From Ensifer canadensis (GTDB lineage Bacteria > Pseudomonadota > Alphaproteobacteria > Rhizobiales > Rhizobiaceae), in NCBI RefSeq assembly GCF_017488845.2, contig NZ_CP083373.1, positions 620,001 through 684,000 of the forward strand: DNA of 64,000 nucleotides. Reading direction: 5' to 3'. How positions within the stretch are numbered: position 1 is the stretch's first letter; each line of letters starts with the position of its first letter. The translations under genes were made by a program, and so were the position numbers. Positions 45,220 through 54,205 of the stretch are shown here, piece by piece. Below the pieces are notes generated by a model. The model saw nothing but the letters and a program-made list of their open reading frames with translations. It was not told the origin of the DNA and did no database searches.

Positions 45220-46761
45220 ATGAACGCTTCCAAGTGGAAATCGATTGGCGTCGCCTTGCTTCTGGCATCAACGCCTCTTTCCGGCGCGATCGCTGCGCAG
45301 GACGTGCTGGTACTGGCGCGAGCGGAAGATCCGCCGACCGCCGATCCTGGCGTCGAAATCAGCAACAGCGGCTACACACTGATTTACGCTGCCTATGAAA
45401 GGCTCGTGGCCTACAAGGGTGCGACAACGGAGGTCGGCCCCGAACTGGCTGAAAGCTGGACTGCCGACGACGCCGGCCTCGTGTGGACCTTCAAGCTCGC
45501 CAGCGGCCACAAGTTCGATGACGGCACACCGGTCGACGCCGCTGCGGTCAAATTCAGCTTCGATCGATTGATGAAGCTGAAGGCGGGACCCTCCGACGCG
45601 TTTCCGGTGCTGAAGGAGGTCGAGGTCGTCGATCCGCAGACGGTGAGATTCCATCTGACGGCGCCATTTGCGCCCTTCATCTCGACACTCGCCGTCTCCG
45701 GTGCGGCGATCATCAATCCCAAGGTGATGGAGCACGAGAAGGACGGCGACATGGCGAAGGCCTGGCTTGCGGAGCACTCCGCAGGTAGCGGCCCATACCG
45801 TATAGCTTCCTGGGAGCGCAACCAGAGCATCGTGCTCGATCGCAACGAGCACTACGCAGGCACCAAGCCGGCGCTGAAACAAGTGGTCGTCCGCATCGTC
45901 GGCGACGTCTCGGCCCGTCGTCTTCAACTGACCAACGGTGATGCCGACATCATCGAGCAGATCCCGCTCGATCAGGCGGAGGCGCTGCAGAAGGACGCCT
46001 CCGTCGTGGTCGAGAGCAATCCCAGCATGTATGTGAACTACATCTACATGAACAACCGCCAGCCGCCGCTGGATGACGCCAGGGTTCGCCAGGCGATTTC
46101 CTATGCGGTCGACTATCAGGGCATCATAGACGGCATCATGCTCGGCCAGGCCAAGCAGATGCGCGGCGCGGTGCCGAGCGGCATGTGGGGGCACGACCCG
46201 AAGGGTTTCCAGTACACATATGATGTCGAGAAGGCCAAGGCCCTGCTCGCCGACTCCGGCAAGAGTGACATTCGCCTGACCTACACTTTCTCTCAAGCCG
46301 ATCCTGCCTGGGAGCCGGTCGGGCTTGCATTGCAGGCGTCTCTTGCGGAAATCGGCATCAAGCTCGATCTGCAGGCGGTCGCCGACACGACCAAACGCGA
46401 ACTGGTGGCCAACGGCAAATTCGATATGGCTCCCGGCGCCTGGACGCCTGATTTCGCCGACCCCTACATGTTCATGAACTATTGGTTCGACGCCGACAAA
46501 ATGGGCGGTCCGGGCAACCGTTCCTTCTACGACAACACCAAGGTGACCACGCTCGTGAAAGAGGCGGGATCCATCGTCGACGAGGAGAAGCGCAAGGAAC
46601 TCTATGCCGAAGCGCAGAAGCTCTCGACTGAGGACGCGCCCTATCTCTACATCATGGAAAAGAACGACATCTTCGCCCGCCGCGCCGTCGTGCAAGGCTA
46701 TGTCTACAACCCCATGCTGATCCAGGTCTACAACTTCGGAACGATGTCGAAAACGGAATGA
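45220..46761 (+). CDS. family 5 peptide-type ABC binding protein (DppA-like)
   Basis: 513 residues. Sec signal peptide at 1-25 (SIGVALLLASTPLSGAIAAQ). Mature part shows GPELAESWTADDAGLVWTFKLASGHKFDDGTPVDAAAVKFSFDR, SAGSGPYRIASWERN and VRQAISYAVDYQGIIDG, the SBP_bac_5 core. It captures peptides or similar compounds for the downstream permeases. GGGAGG eight bases before the ATG at 45220 fixes the start. First gene of dppABCDF order, preceded by the XRE operator and followed by a stem-loop that separates it from the permease genes. Confidence 0.88.
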   Translation: MNASKWKSIGVALLLASTPLSGAIAAQDVLVLARAEDPPTADPGVEISNSGYTLIYAAYERLVAYKGATTEVGPELAESWTADDAGLVWTFKLASGHKFDDGTPVDAAAVKFSFDRLMKLKAGPSDAFPVLKEVEVVDPQTVRFHLTAPFAPFISTLAVSGAAIINPKVMEHEKDGDMAKAWLAEHSAGSGPYRIASWERNQSIVLDRNEHYAGTKPALKQVVVRIVGDVSARRLQLTNGDADIIEQIPLDQAEALQKDASVVVESNPSMYVNYIYMNNRQPPLDDARVRQAISYAVDYQGIIDGIMLGQAKQMRGAVPSGMWGHDPKGFQYTYDVEKAKALLADSGKSDIRLTYTFSQADPAWEPVGLALQASLAEIGIKLDLQAVADTTKRELVANGKFDMAPGAWTPDFADPYMFMNYWFDADKMGGPGNRSFYDNTKVTTLVKEAGSIVDEEKRKELYAEAQKLSTEDAPYLYIMEKNDIFARRAVVQGYVYNPMLIQVYNFGTMSKTE

Positions 46762-46815
46762 CGGAGCCGGATCAGGCCGATCCCGCGGCCTTGACGGGCC
46801 TCATTCCACGCAACA

Positions 46816-46848
46816 CCTGCCGCCCGCCTCAACGGCTGTGGCGGCAGG
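46816..46848 (+). terminator. intercistronic stem-loop after the binding-protein gene
   Basis: Perfect 9-bp stem CCTGCCGCC (46816-46824) with GGCGGCAGG (46840-46848), followed by GTTTCATCGTTT. Located 55 bases after the stop and 56 before the dppB-like ATG. A leaky terminator or 3'-end stabiliser that would raise binding protein over permease. Confidence 0.65.
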
Positions 46849-46903
46849 GTTTCATCGTTTCCCAAGCAAGGTCAGGGTTCTCCTGCCGGAAGGGCTGACG
46901 TCC

Positions 46904-47917
46904 ATGGCTATCACCCGCATCATCATCCCGCGCCTGGTACTTTTGCTTTTCGTGGTGTTAGGCGTCGCCGTCATCACCTTCACGATCTCCCATCTCATCC
47001 CGGGAGATCCGGCGCGCATGATCGCAGGCGACCGGGCGAGCGCCGAAACGCTTGAAAACGTCAGGCGCAATCTCGGCCTTGATCGACCTGTTGTCGAACA
47101 GTTCACCATCTATATCGGCAATCTGCTGCAGGGCGATCTGGGGACGTCCCTGCGGACCAATCGCCCGGTCGCCGGCGATATCCGCACCTTCCTGCCGGCG
47201 ACGCTGGAGCTTGGAACGGTCGCGCTCTTCATCGCGATCTGTCTGGGTGTACCGCTTGGCGTGCTGTCGGCGGTCTACAAGGACGGTCCGATTGACCAGA
47301 TTGCGCGCACTGTCTCCGTGTGCGGCATCTCGATGCCGGTATTCTGGTTCGGCCTTATCCTGATCTATCTCTTCTACGCCAAGTTTCAGATACTGCCCGG
47401 CAGCGGCCGTCTGGCCATGGGCATCGTTGCGCCCGAACGCATCACCGGGTTCCTGTTGATCGACTCGTTGCTGCAAGGCCGCTTCGATGCCTTCCGCAGC
47501 GCCGTCTACCACATCATCCTGCCGGGCTTTGTGTTGGCCTTTGCCAATATGGGTGTGATCACGCGCCAGATACGCGCCTCGATGCTGGATGTCCTGCAGG
47601 AAGACTACATTCGCACTGCGCGCGCCAGCGGCCTGCGCAAGGGCATGATCATCTTCAACTATGCGCTCAGAAACGCGCTGATCCCTTCCATCACCCTGCT
47701 CGGGCTGGCACTTGGCGATCTTCTCTATGGCGCGGTGCTGACCGAGACGATCTTTGCCTGGCCCGGCATGGGCACCTACGTCGTCACCTCCATTCAGACG
47801 CTCGATTTTCCCGCCATCATGGGCTTCACGATCGTCGCTTCCATTGGGTATGTGCTGATCAATCTCCTGGTCGATCTCGCCTACATGCTCGCCGACCCCC
47901 AGATCAGGGAGGTCTGA
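46904..47917 (+). CDS. DppB-type ABC permease
   Basis: 337 residues; LVLLLFVVLGVAVITFTISHLIPGDPARMIAGDRAS at the start and NVRRNLGLDRPVVEQFTIYIGNLLQGDLGTSL are diagnostic of DppB/NikB permeases. EAA loop DVLQEDYIRTARASGLRKGMIIFNYALRNALIP. Six transmembrane helices expected. The ATG at 46904 removes an upstream soluble extension of 22 residues that lacks family character. Confidence 0.88.
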   Translation: MAITRIIIPRLVLLLFVVLGVAVITFTISHLIPGDPARMIAGDRASAETLENVRRNLGLDRPVVEQFTIYIGNLLQGDLGTSLRTNRPVAGDIRTFLPATLELGTVALFIAICLGVPLGVLSAVYKDGPIDQIARTVSVCGISMPVFWFGLILIYLFYAKFQILPGSGRLAMGIVAPERITGFLLIDSLLQGRFDAFRSAVYHIILPGFVLAFANMGVITRQIRASMLDVLQEDYIRTARASGLRKGMIIFNYALRNALIPSITLLGLALGDLLYGAVLTETIFAWPGMGTYVVTSIQTLDFPAIMGFTIVASIGYVLINLLVDLAYMLADPQIREV

Positions 47918-47919
47918 TC

Positions 47920-48828
47920 ATGTCTGCCGTCATCCCCACCGAACCTGTCGCTGCGAGTTCCGCAATGCGCAGGACCAGGTCCCTATCCGAGCGGCTGCGT
48001 TATCTCTGGTACCTCAGCCGCCGGAGCCCGCTGACCCTGGTTGGCGCTGCCATCATCCTGCTCGTCCTCATCATGATCATCGCCGCGCCGGTGATCGCGC
48101 CCTACAACCCGGACAAGGTCTCGCTGACGGCGCGTCTGCTGCCACCGAGTGCTGCCCATTGGTTCGGTACCGACGAGGTCGGCCGCGACCTGTTCTCGCG
48201 CGTCGTCTATGGGGCAAGGGCATCCTGCGGCGCCGCCTTCATGATTGTCCTGATCTCGATGTCGGTTGGGGTGCTGATCGGCTGTTTTTCCGGCGTGGTC
48301 GGCGGACGGGTCGACACCGCCGTCATGCGGCTGATGGACGTCGTCCTTGCCTTGCCGGCGCTCGTGTTGGCCATGGCGCTGGCCGCGGCCCTTGGGCCCA
48401 GCCTCTTCAACTCCATGCTAGCCGTGGCGATCGTGCGGATTCCCGCCTATGTGCGCCTGGCCCGCGGTCAAACGCTGTCCTTGCGCGAGCAGGTCTTCGT
48501 AAAGGCGTCGCGCACTTTCGGTGCCTCGCCGCTCTACATTCTGCGCTGGCATATCCTGCCAAACGCCATGTCGCCGATCATCGTGCAGGCGACGCTCGAT
48601 CTTGGCGGTGTTGTGCTGATCGCAGCCGCCCTCAGCTTCATCGGCCTCGGTGCTCAGCCGCCCACCGCCGAATGGGGCGCGCTCGTCAGCAGCGGCCGCA
48701 GCTACATGCTCGATCAGTGGTGGTACGCGACCTTCCCGGGTCTCGCCATTCTGATCACGGCCATGGGATGTAACCTCGTTGGCGACGGCATCCGCGATAT
48801 GCTCGACCCGCGCTTGAGGGGCAGATGA
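47920..48828 (+). CDS. DppC-type ABC permease
   Basis: 302 residues starting at the ATG two bases after the dppB stop. First helix SPLTLVGAAIILLVLIMIIAAPVIAPYNPD; GTDEVGRDLFSRVVYGARAS is the DppC signature; EAA loop REQVFVKASRTFGASPLYILRWHILPNAMSP. The reading frame stays open well upstream into dppB, but those codons are not coding in this frame. It pairs with DppB to form the membrane channel. Confidence 0.88.
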   Translation: MSAVIPTEPVAASSAMRRTRSLSERLRYLWYLSRRSPLTLVGAAIILLVLIMIIAAPVIAPYNPDKVSLTARLLPPSAAHWFGTDEVGRDLFSRVVYGARASCGAAFMIVLISMSVGVLIGCFSGVVGGRVDTAVMRLMDVVLALPALVLAMALAAALGPSLFNSMLAVAIVRIPAYVRLARGQTLSLREQVFVKASRTFGASPLYILRWHILPNAMSPIIVQATLDLGGVVLIAAALSFIGLGAQPPTAEWGALVSSGRSYMLDQWWYATFPGLAILITAMGCNLVGDGIRDMLDPRLRGR

Positions 48829-49847
48829 TGACGACCGGTATTGTTGAATCTCGCGGTCAGGCGCTGGCCATTCACAATCTGTCGCTGGAGTTCCCAACCT
48901 TCAGCGGGGCGATCAAGGCGCTCGACAATGTGTCGATCAATGTCGCAAAGGCAGAGATCGTCGGGATCGTCGGCGAGTCCGGCTGCGGCAAATCGGTGAC
49001 GACCATGGCAGCAACCGGGCTGCTGCCCAAGGGGCGCTACAGGATCACCGGCGGCTCCGTCAGGATCTTTGGTCATAGCACCCTCGCCATGAACGAGAGC
49101 CAACTGCAGGATGTGCGCGGCAAGATGGTCTCGACCATCTTCCAGGAGCCGATGAACGCGCTCAACCCGACGATCCGCATCGGCAAGCAGCTGACTGATG
49201 TCATCATGCGTCACGAGGAGGCAAGCTTGACGGATGCCAGGCGCATTGCCCGGGATATTCTTGCCGACATGCTGATCGGCGAGCCCGAGCGGGTCATGAA
49301 GCTCTATCCGTTCGAGCTCTCCGGCGGCATGCGGCAACGGGTTCTGATCGCGATGGCATTCTCCTGCAATCCCGGGCTCATCATCGCCGACGAGCCGACG
49401 ACTGCGCTCGATGTCACCGTCCAGGCCGTGATACTGCGGCTTATCCAGAACCGCGCCCGCCGGACCGGGACGTCGGTGATCTTCATCTCGCATAACGTCG
49501 CGGTCGTGTCGCAGCTCTGCGATCGACTTTACGTGATGTATGCCGGAAGGATCGTGGAGCAGGGCGTGACGCGAGCCATTCTCGACGCGCCGCAGCACCC
49601 CTATACCCAGGCGCTGCTGCGCTGCCTGCCGGAACGGGTGGCGCCGAAGCAGGAACTCGAAGCGATCACCGGCGCGGTACCGAACCTGATGCACCCGCCT
49701 GCCGGCTGCTATTTCCAGCCACGATGCAAGGAAGCGGTTGATCTCTGTCGATCCCGGTCTCCGCAGTTGGAGGGCGCCAATGGCCGACAGGTGGCCTGCT
49801 GGCGGCGTGGTGTCGGACCGGAAACAGAGCAGGGGAGCCCGCAATGA
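48825..49847 (+). CDS. DppD-type ABC ATPase
   Basis: 340 residues. Walker [10 protein letters not shown]-loop [10 protein letters not shown], signature LSGGMRQR, Walker [13 protein letters not shown]-loop ISHNVAVV (Asn replaces the usual Asp after His). C-terminal oligopeptide domain with [14 protein letters not shown]. Start overlaps the dppC stop by four bases. Confidence 0.88.
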   Translation: MMTTGIVESRGQALAIHNLSLEFPTFSGAIKALDNVSINVAKAEIVGIVGESGCGKSVTTMAATGLLPKGRYRITGGSVRIFGHSTLAMNESQLQDVRGKMVSTIFQEPMNALNPTIRIGKQLTDVIMRHEEASLTDARRIARDILADMLIGEPERVMKLYPFELSGGMRQRVLIAMAFSCNPGLIIADEPTTALDVTVQAVILRLIQNRARRTGTSVIFISHNVAVVSQLCDRLYVMYAGRIVEQGVTRAILDAPQHPYTQALLRCLPERVAPKQELEAITGAVPNLMHPPAGCYFQPRCKEAVDLCRSRSPQLEGANGRQVACWRRGVGPETEQGSPQ

Positions 49848-50836
49848 CCGAAGGTATTGACACGATAACCCGGCCCGTTCTGGAAGTTTCCGATCTCAAA
49901 GTCCGCTTCCCCGCGTCCCGAGACTGGCTCGGTCGCCCCACCTCGCATGTGCACGCCGTCAACGGCGTCACCCTTGAGGTTCGCGGCGGTAGAAGCCTCG
50001 GCATTGTCGGCGAGTCCGGTTGCGGCAAGAGCACGCTCGCCCAGGCGATCATCGGGCTTGCGCCTTACGAGCAGGGCAGGGTGACGATCGACGGCCAGGA
50101 TTTGCAGGCAACACAGGGAAAGCAAAAGCGCGATCTGCGGCAGAAGATGCAGATCGTTTTCCAGGATCCGCAATCCTCGCTCGATCGGCGGCTGCCGGTC
50201 TGGCGGCTGATCAGCGAACCGCTGCACATTCGCGGCGGACACAGCAATGCCGAGTTGCATGCGAAGGCGGAGCAACTGGCCGCTGCCGTCGGCTTGAGGC
50301 CGGAACATCTGGATCGCCTGCCCCACGAGTTTTCAGGTGGCCAGCGCCAGCGCATCGCAATCGCCCGCGCGATCAGCACGGATCCCGATCTCATGGTGTT
50401 GGACGAGCCGACATCGGCGCTCGATGTGTCGGTGCAGGCGCAGATCGTCAACCTGCTTTTGAAGTTGCAGCGGGAGCGGGGGTTAACGTACCTCTTGATT
50501 TCGCACGATGTCGCGCTGGTGCGCCATTTTTGCGACGATGTCGCTGTGATGTATCTCGGCCAGATCGTTGAATCAGGTCCCGCCGACGAGGTTCTTGGCA
50601 ATCCTCGGCACCCGTACACTCAAACGCTTCTGGCCTCAGCTCCGAGTTTCGCAAGCCCCTTGCCGACCCTTGCCGAGGTGCGGATCGGGGAGCTTCCAAA
50701 CAACCGCAAATTGCCGGCCGGTTGCTTCTACAGGGAACGATGCGCCAAGGCTGCTGCTGGCTGCGAGGCACCGCAGGTTCTCCACCGCCTCGGCGATGGC
50801 CCGCGCCAGGCGAGGTGTCATCTGGCCGAGGGTTGA
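49844..50836 (+). CDS. DppF-type ABC ATPase
   Basis: 330 residues. Walker [10 protein letters not shown]-loop VFQDPQSSLDRR, signature FSGGQRQR, Walker [14 protein letters not shown]-loop ISHDVALV, C-terminal CFYRERCAKAAAGC. The start overlaps the upstream stop by four bases (ATGA). Last gene of the transporter operon. Confidence 0.88.
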   Translation: MTEGIDTITRPVLEVSDLKVRFPASRDWLGRPTSHVHAVNGVTLEVRGGRSLGIVGESGCGKSTLAQAIIGLAPYEQGRVTIDGQDLQATQGKQKRDLRQKMQIVFQDPQSSLDRRLPVWRLISEPLHIRGGHSNAELHAKAEQLAAAVGLRPEHLDRLPHEFSGGQRQRIAIARAISTDPDLMVLDEPTSALDVSVQAQIVNLLLKLQRERGLTYLLISHDVALVRHFCDDVAVMYLGQIVESGPADEVLGNPRHPYTQTLLASAPSFASPLPTLAEVRIGELPNNRKLPAGCFYRERCAKAAAGCEAPQVLHRLGDGPRQARCHLAEG

Positions 50837-51193
50837 GACGCAGACGAGCGCTATAGGGCGTTCCGCCTTCCGTCCGCATGGGCGGCGCATGGCGGTTCGA
50901 TGAATTGATGCTCGAGGTAGGTATTTTAAGAAATATAATTTTCTTATCCGAAAAATAATTTGATTGATATTTCCGACTGTGCAAATTTGGAGCTGTTCGC
51001 TCGGCGGAGCGGAGGCGAAGCCCGACCCACTGCTTGCCGGAGATAACAGTGACGCGAACCAACGCAAATCGGCGCCCCTCTGTCGGCCGCCGTTTCGGCA
51101 TGTTTCGGAATGCTGGTCCGACGCAGTCAGGCGTGTGGCGGTCCAGGCGCCTGCGATCCGGACATGAACGTGATCTGATGAAAGAGGCCTGAC
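50837..51193. promoter_or_regulatory. intergenic region with AT-rich palindrome
   Basis: 357 bases between dppF and the creatininase-family gene. TAAGAAA (50927-50933) and TTTCTTA (50940-50946) form perfect arms around a 6-base spacer within a very AT-rich patch. Arm sequence is related to the TAGGAAA palindromes upstream, but the spacer differs by two. Likely promoter region of the downstream unit. Confidence 0.45.
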
Positions 51194-52018
51194 ATGACGA
51201 AGGAAGTTGAATGGGCGCGCATGACCGCACCCAGCCTGCGCGAAATTGCCGGCAAGCCCGGGGCGCTCGCCATTCTGCCGATCGGCTCGCTGGAACAGCA
51301 CGGCCCGCATCTGCCGGTTATTACCGATACCGCCAGCGCATCGGCGGCGGCCATTCGCGCCGCCCGTCTGGTTGCCGATGATATCCCGGTCGCCGTTCTG
51401 CCTGGCCTCTGGCTTGGCATGAGCGAACACCACCTGCCTTTCGGGGGAACCATCACGCTCGACTACGATACGCTCAGCCGCGTCATCCGCTGCATCGTGC
51501 GCTCGCTGAAGACGCTCGGCTTCCAACGGCTCTTCATCGTCAATGGACACGGCGGAAACATGGATCCGCTCGCGGTTGCCGTGCGTGAGCTGGCGGTCGA
51601 GTTTGCCATGCCGATCGTCGCCACGACGCCTTGGATGCTGGCGCCGGAGGAGGCGGGGAAAATCTTCGAGGTCGACACCGGTGCGCATCATGCTTGCGAA
51701 GGCGAGGCATCTGTCATGTTGGCAATCGTCCCGGACGCGGTAAAGACCGAGATGTTCGGGCAGGCATATGGCAACCAGCAACATCCCGTCGATGTGCCGG
51801 CGGACGTGTCGCGCTTCTATTCCTTCGCCGAGCGTGCGCCGGTCACCGGCACCTGGGGCGATCCGCGCAGTGCAACAGCTGACAAGGGCGAGCGCTTCCT
51901 CGACCTGCAGGCGGGTGAACTGGTGAAACTGATCCGCAACGATGTGCTCTGGACCGCGCCAGACCCTGTCTGGACGCCCGGTCGCGGCCTCGGCACGACG
52001 GCCGGCAAAGCCGATTGA
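51194..52018 (+). CDS. creatininase-family amidohydrolase
   Basis: 274 residues. PIGSLEQHGPHLPVITDT holds the Glu and His metal ligands of the creatininase fold; GMSEHHLPFGGTITLD, FIVNGHGGNMD and DTGAHHACEGEASVML complete the binuclear site. Family members hydrolyse creatinine, other cyclic amides or formamides (MftE, FAPy-type deformylases). Here it may open a cyclic amide or lactam derived from an imported peptide. The gene leads a short unit with a second peptide-binding protein. Confidence 0.86.
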   Translation: MTKEVEWARMTAPSLREIAGKPGALAILPIGSLEQHGPHLPVITDTASASAAAIRAARLVADDIPVAVLPGLWLGMSEHHLPFGGTITLDYDTLSRVIRCIVRSLKTLGFQRLFIVNGHGGNMDPLAVAVRELAVEFAMPIVATTPWMLAPEEAGKIFEVDTGAHHACEGEASVMLAIVPDAVKTEMFGQAYGNQQHPVDVPADVSRFYSFAERAPVTGTWGDPRSATADKGERFLDLQAGELVKLIRNDVLWTAPDPVWTPGRGLGTTAGKAD

Positions 52019-52079
52019 CCTGTGCGCGCGAGCCATTCGCCGGGCATCTCGCATTCCATTCCTGAGGGAGGATAAGCCA

Positions 52080-53699
52080 ATGACTCTAAAATTCGCACGG
52101 ACGCGCAAGACCGTTGTTTCTCTGTTTGCAGCAACGATGCTTTCGGGCGTCGCCCTGACACCGGCCATGGCAAAGACGCTCGTTTATTGCTCGGAGGGCG
52201 CGCCAGAGGGGTTCGATGCAGCGCTCTACTCGGCCAACAGTACTTGGGACGCTTCGGCGGAGACGATCTATGATCGCCTGACCGAATTCGAAAGCGGTAC
52301 GACCAAGGTTATTCCGGGCCTCGCTGAAAGCTGGACAATTTCCGACGATAATCTCGAATACACGCTGAAACTGCGTGAGGGCGTGAAGTTCCAGTCGACG
52401 GATGACTTCACACCGACGCGTGATTTCAACGCCGACGACGTGCTCTTCACCTATAATCGCCAGTTGGACAAGAACGATCCCTGGAACAGCTATTTCCCCG
52501 GTGCCAACTGGGAAATGTTCAATGCCATGGACATGCCATCGGTCATCAAGGCCATCGTCAAGGTGGACGAAAAGACCGTCAAGTTCGTCCTGAAGCAGCC
52601 GGATGCATCGCTTCCGTCAAAGCTTGCCCTGAACTTCGGCTCGATCATGTCGAAGGAATATGCCGACAAGCTGGCGGCTGAAGGACGGCGCGAGGATCTT
52701 GACCGTAAGCCGGTCGGAACCGGGCCGTTCCGCTTTGTCGATTATCAGCAAGATGCGGCAATTCGCTTTGCGGCCAATGCAGACTATTGGGCAGGCGCGC
52801 CGAAGATCGACAACCTCATCTTCGCGATCACTACCGATCCGACGACACGCATGCAGAAGCTCCAGGCGGGAGAATGCCATGTCGCTCCATACCCGGCGCC
52901 GGCTGACGTGGCCGGGCTGAAGGCAAATCCGGACCTTACTGTTCTGGAACAGCCAGGTCTCAACGTCTCCTATCTCGCGATGAATACCTTGATCGCGCCG
53001 TTCGACAAGCTGGAAGTACGCCGCGCCATCAATATGGCGATCGACCGCAAGGCGATTGTCGGTTCCGTTTATCAGGGCATGGGACAGGTCGCCAAAAGCG
53101 TCCTGCCGCCGACGATGTGGGGCTATAACGGCAAAATAGAGGGCTACAGCTACGATCCGGAAATGGCAAAGAAGCTGCTGGATGGGGCCGGCGTCAAAGA
53201 TCTGAAGATGAAGATCTGGGCTATGCCTGTCAGCCGTCCCTATATGCCGAACGCTCGCCGCGCGGCAGAGCTGATGCAGGCGGACCTTGCCAAGGTGGGC
53301 ATCGGCGTCGAAATCGTTTCCTACGAGTGGGGCGAGTATCTGAAGAAGGTGCGCGACGAAGCGCGCGATGGCGCCGTCATCTTGGGCGGCACGAGCGACA
53401 ACGCCGATCCTGACAATTTGCTCAGCTATTTCTTCAGCTGCTCTGGCGTTGGCGGCAGCAACAATGCCAACTGGTGCTACAAGCCGCTCGATGAGATCTT
53501 CCAGAAGGCGCGTACCAGCTCGGATCAAAGCGAGCGGACGAAACTTTACGAAGAGGCACAGGCCATCATCAGCGATCAGGCACCTTGGGTTCCGATTGCC
53601 CACTCCACGGTTGTGCTGCCGATGTCGAAAAAGGTGAAGAACTACGTGATGGAGCCATTGGGCTCGCATCGCTTCGAGCAGGTCGACATCGAGGACTAA
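52080..53699 (+). CDS. second family 5 peptide-type ABC binding protein
   Basis: 539 residues; GGAGG before the ATG at 52080. Signal peptide about 1-31 (TVVSLFAATMLSGVALTPAMA). DppA-like features: LVYCSEGAPEGFDAALYSANSTWDASAETIYDRL, GLAESWTISDDNLEYTLKLREGVKF, DRKPVGTGPFRFVDYQQD and LLSYFFSCSGVGGSNNANWCYKPLDEIFQKAR. The two Cys in the C-terminal part match the DppA disulfide. No permease genes follow, so it probably shares the DppBCDF at 46904-50836 with the binding protein at 45220, widening the substrate range. Confidence 0.87.
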   Translation: MTLKFARTRKTVVSLFAATMLSGVALTPAMAKTLVYCSEGAPEGFDAALYSANSTWDASAETIYDRLTEFESGTTKVIPGLAESWTISDDNLEYTLKLREGVKFQSTDDFTPTRDFNADDVLFTYNRQLDKNDPWNSYFPGANWEMFNAMDMPSVIKAIVKVDEKTVKFVLKQPDASLPSKLALNFGSIMSKEYADKLAAEGRREDLDRKPVGTGPFRFVDYQQDAAIRFAANADYWAGAPKIDNLIFAITTDPTTRMQKLQAGECHVAPYPAPADVAGLKANPDLTVLEQPGLNVSYLAMNTLIAPFDKLEVRRAINMAIDRKAIVGSVYQGMGQVAKSVLPPTMWGYNGKIEGYSYDPEMAKKLLDGAGVKDLKMKIWAMPVSRPYMPNARRAAELMQADLAKVGIGVEIVSYEWGEYLKKVRDEARDGAVILGGTSDNADPDNLLSYFFSCSGVGGSNNANWCYKPLDEIFQKARTSSDQSERTKLYEEAQAIISDQAPWVPIAHSTVVLPMSKKVKNYVMEPLGSHRFEQVDIED

Positions 53700-53814
53700 C
53701 CCCGCAACTCTAGGCGACGCATGGCCCTTCCGTTGGTCCTGAAGGCCTGAAGCGGATCACTCGACCGCTTCTGGCTCGAAGGGCTTATGGGAACGGCTAC
53801 CAGTCTCGATTTGA

Positions 53815-54204
53815 CTAGCGGCTGATGGTCGTGGCCTGAGACCATACAACTATCCAGCGGCTGTTGCGCTCTTCATAAGTGTCTGTGTGCCAGTAGTCTG
53901 CGGCCGGCACGAGATGTCCGTTGAAGATTACTTCCAGGCGAGCGCGGTAGCGTATGACGGCGGCCGAGCCATAAAGACGGACGGCAATATCGTTTGGCTC
54001 CCATGCGCGGTATTTGATCTGGCCGGCGGCGATGGCACCGAGATATTCTTCCCGCGATAGAGCTACGCCGATGGGGGTAATTAACTGGAAGTCATCGGCA
54101 TGAAGAGGTGCCGCCGCAGTGATATCGGCGGCGACGAGCGCACGCAATCGGCTGCGCTCGCTTTCACGGATGCGGTCTTCTTCGGTCTGAACATTGTTTA
54201 TCAT
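53815..54204 (-). CDS. NTF2-like/DUF4440 protein
   Basis: 129 residues, cone-shaped NTF2/SnoaL-like fold. RALVAADITAAAPLHADDFQLITPIGVALSREEYLGAIAAGQIKY and AAVIRYRARLEVIFNGH, YWHTDTYEERNSRWIVVWSQAT are typical of DUF4440. It could be a small isomerase/hydrolase or a ligand-binding protein. The start at 54204 is one base past the stop of the upstream reductase gene, so the two are co-transcribed leftward. Confidence 0.8.
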   Translation of the reverse strand: MINNVQTEEDRIRESERSRLRALVAADITAAAPLHADDFQLITPIGVALSREEYLGAIAAGQIKYRAWEPNDIAVRLYGSAAVIRYRARLEVIFNGHLVPAADYWHTDTYEERNSRWIVVWSQATTISR

Positions 54205-54205
54205 T

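Noticed and set aside
45268..46695. 475-codon open frame on the reverse strand
   Set aside because: Antisense shadow of the DppA-like gene; the sequence is rich in His, Arg and Gly with no recognisable domain.
50636..52168. 510-codon open frame on the reverse strand
   Set aside because: Spans the antisense of dppF, the promoter region and the creatininase gene; all three forward features are well supported.
53749..53771. GAAGCGG/CCGCTTC hairpin after the second binding-protein gene
   Set aside because: Short arms, no T-run; not distinguishable from chance in GC-rich DNA.
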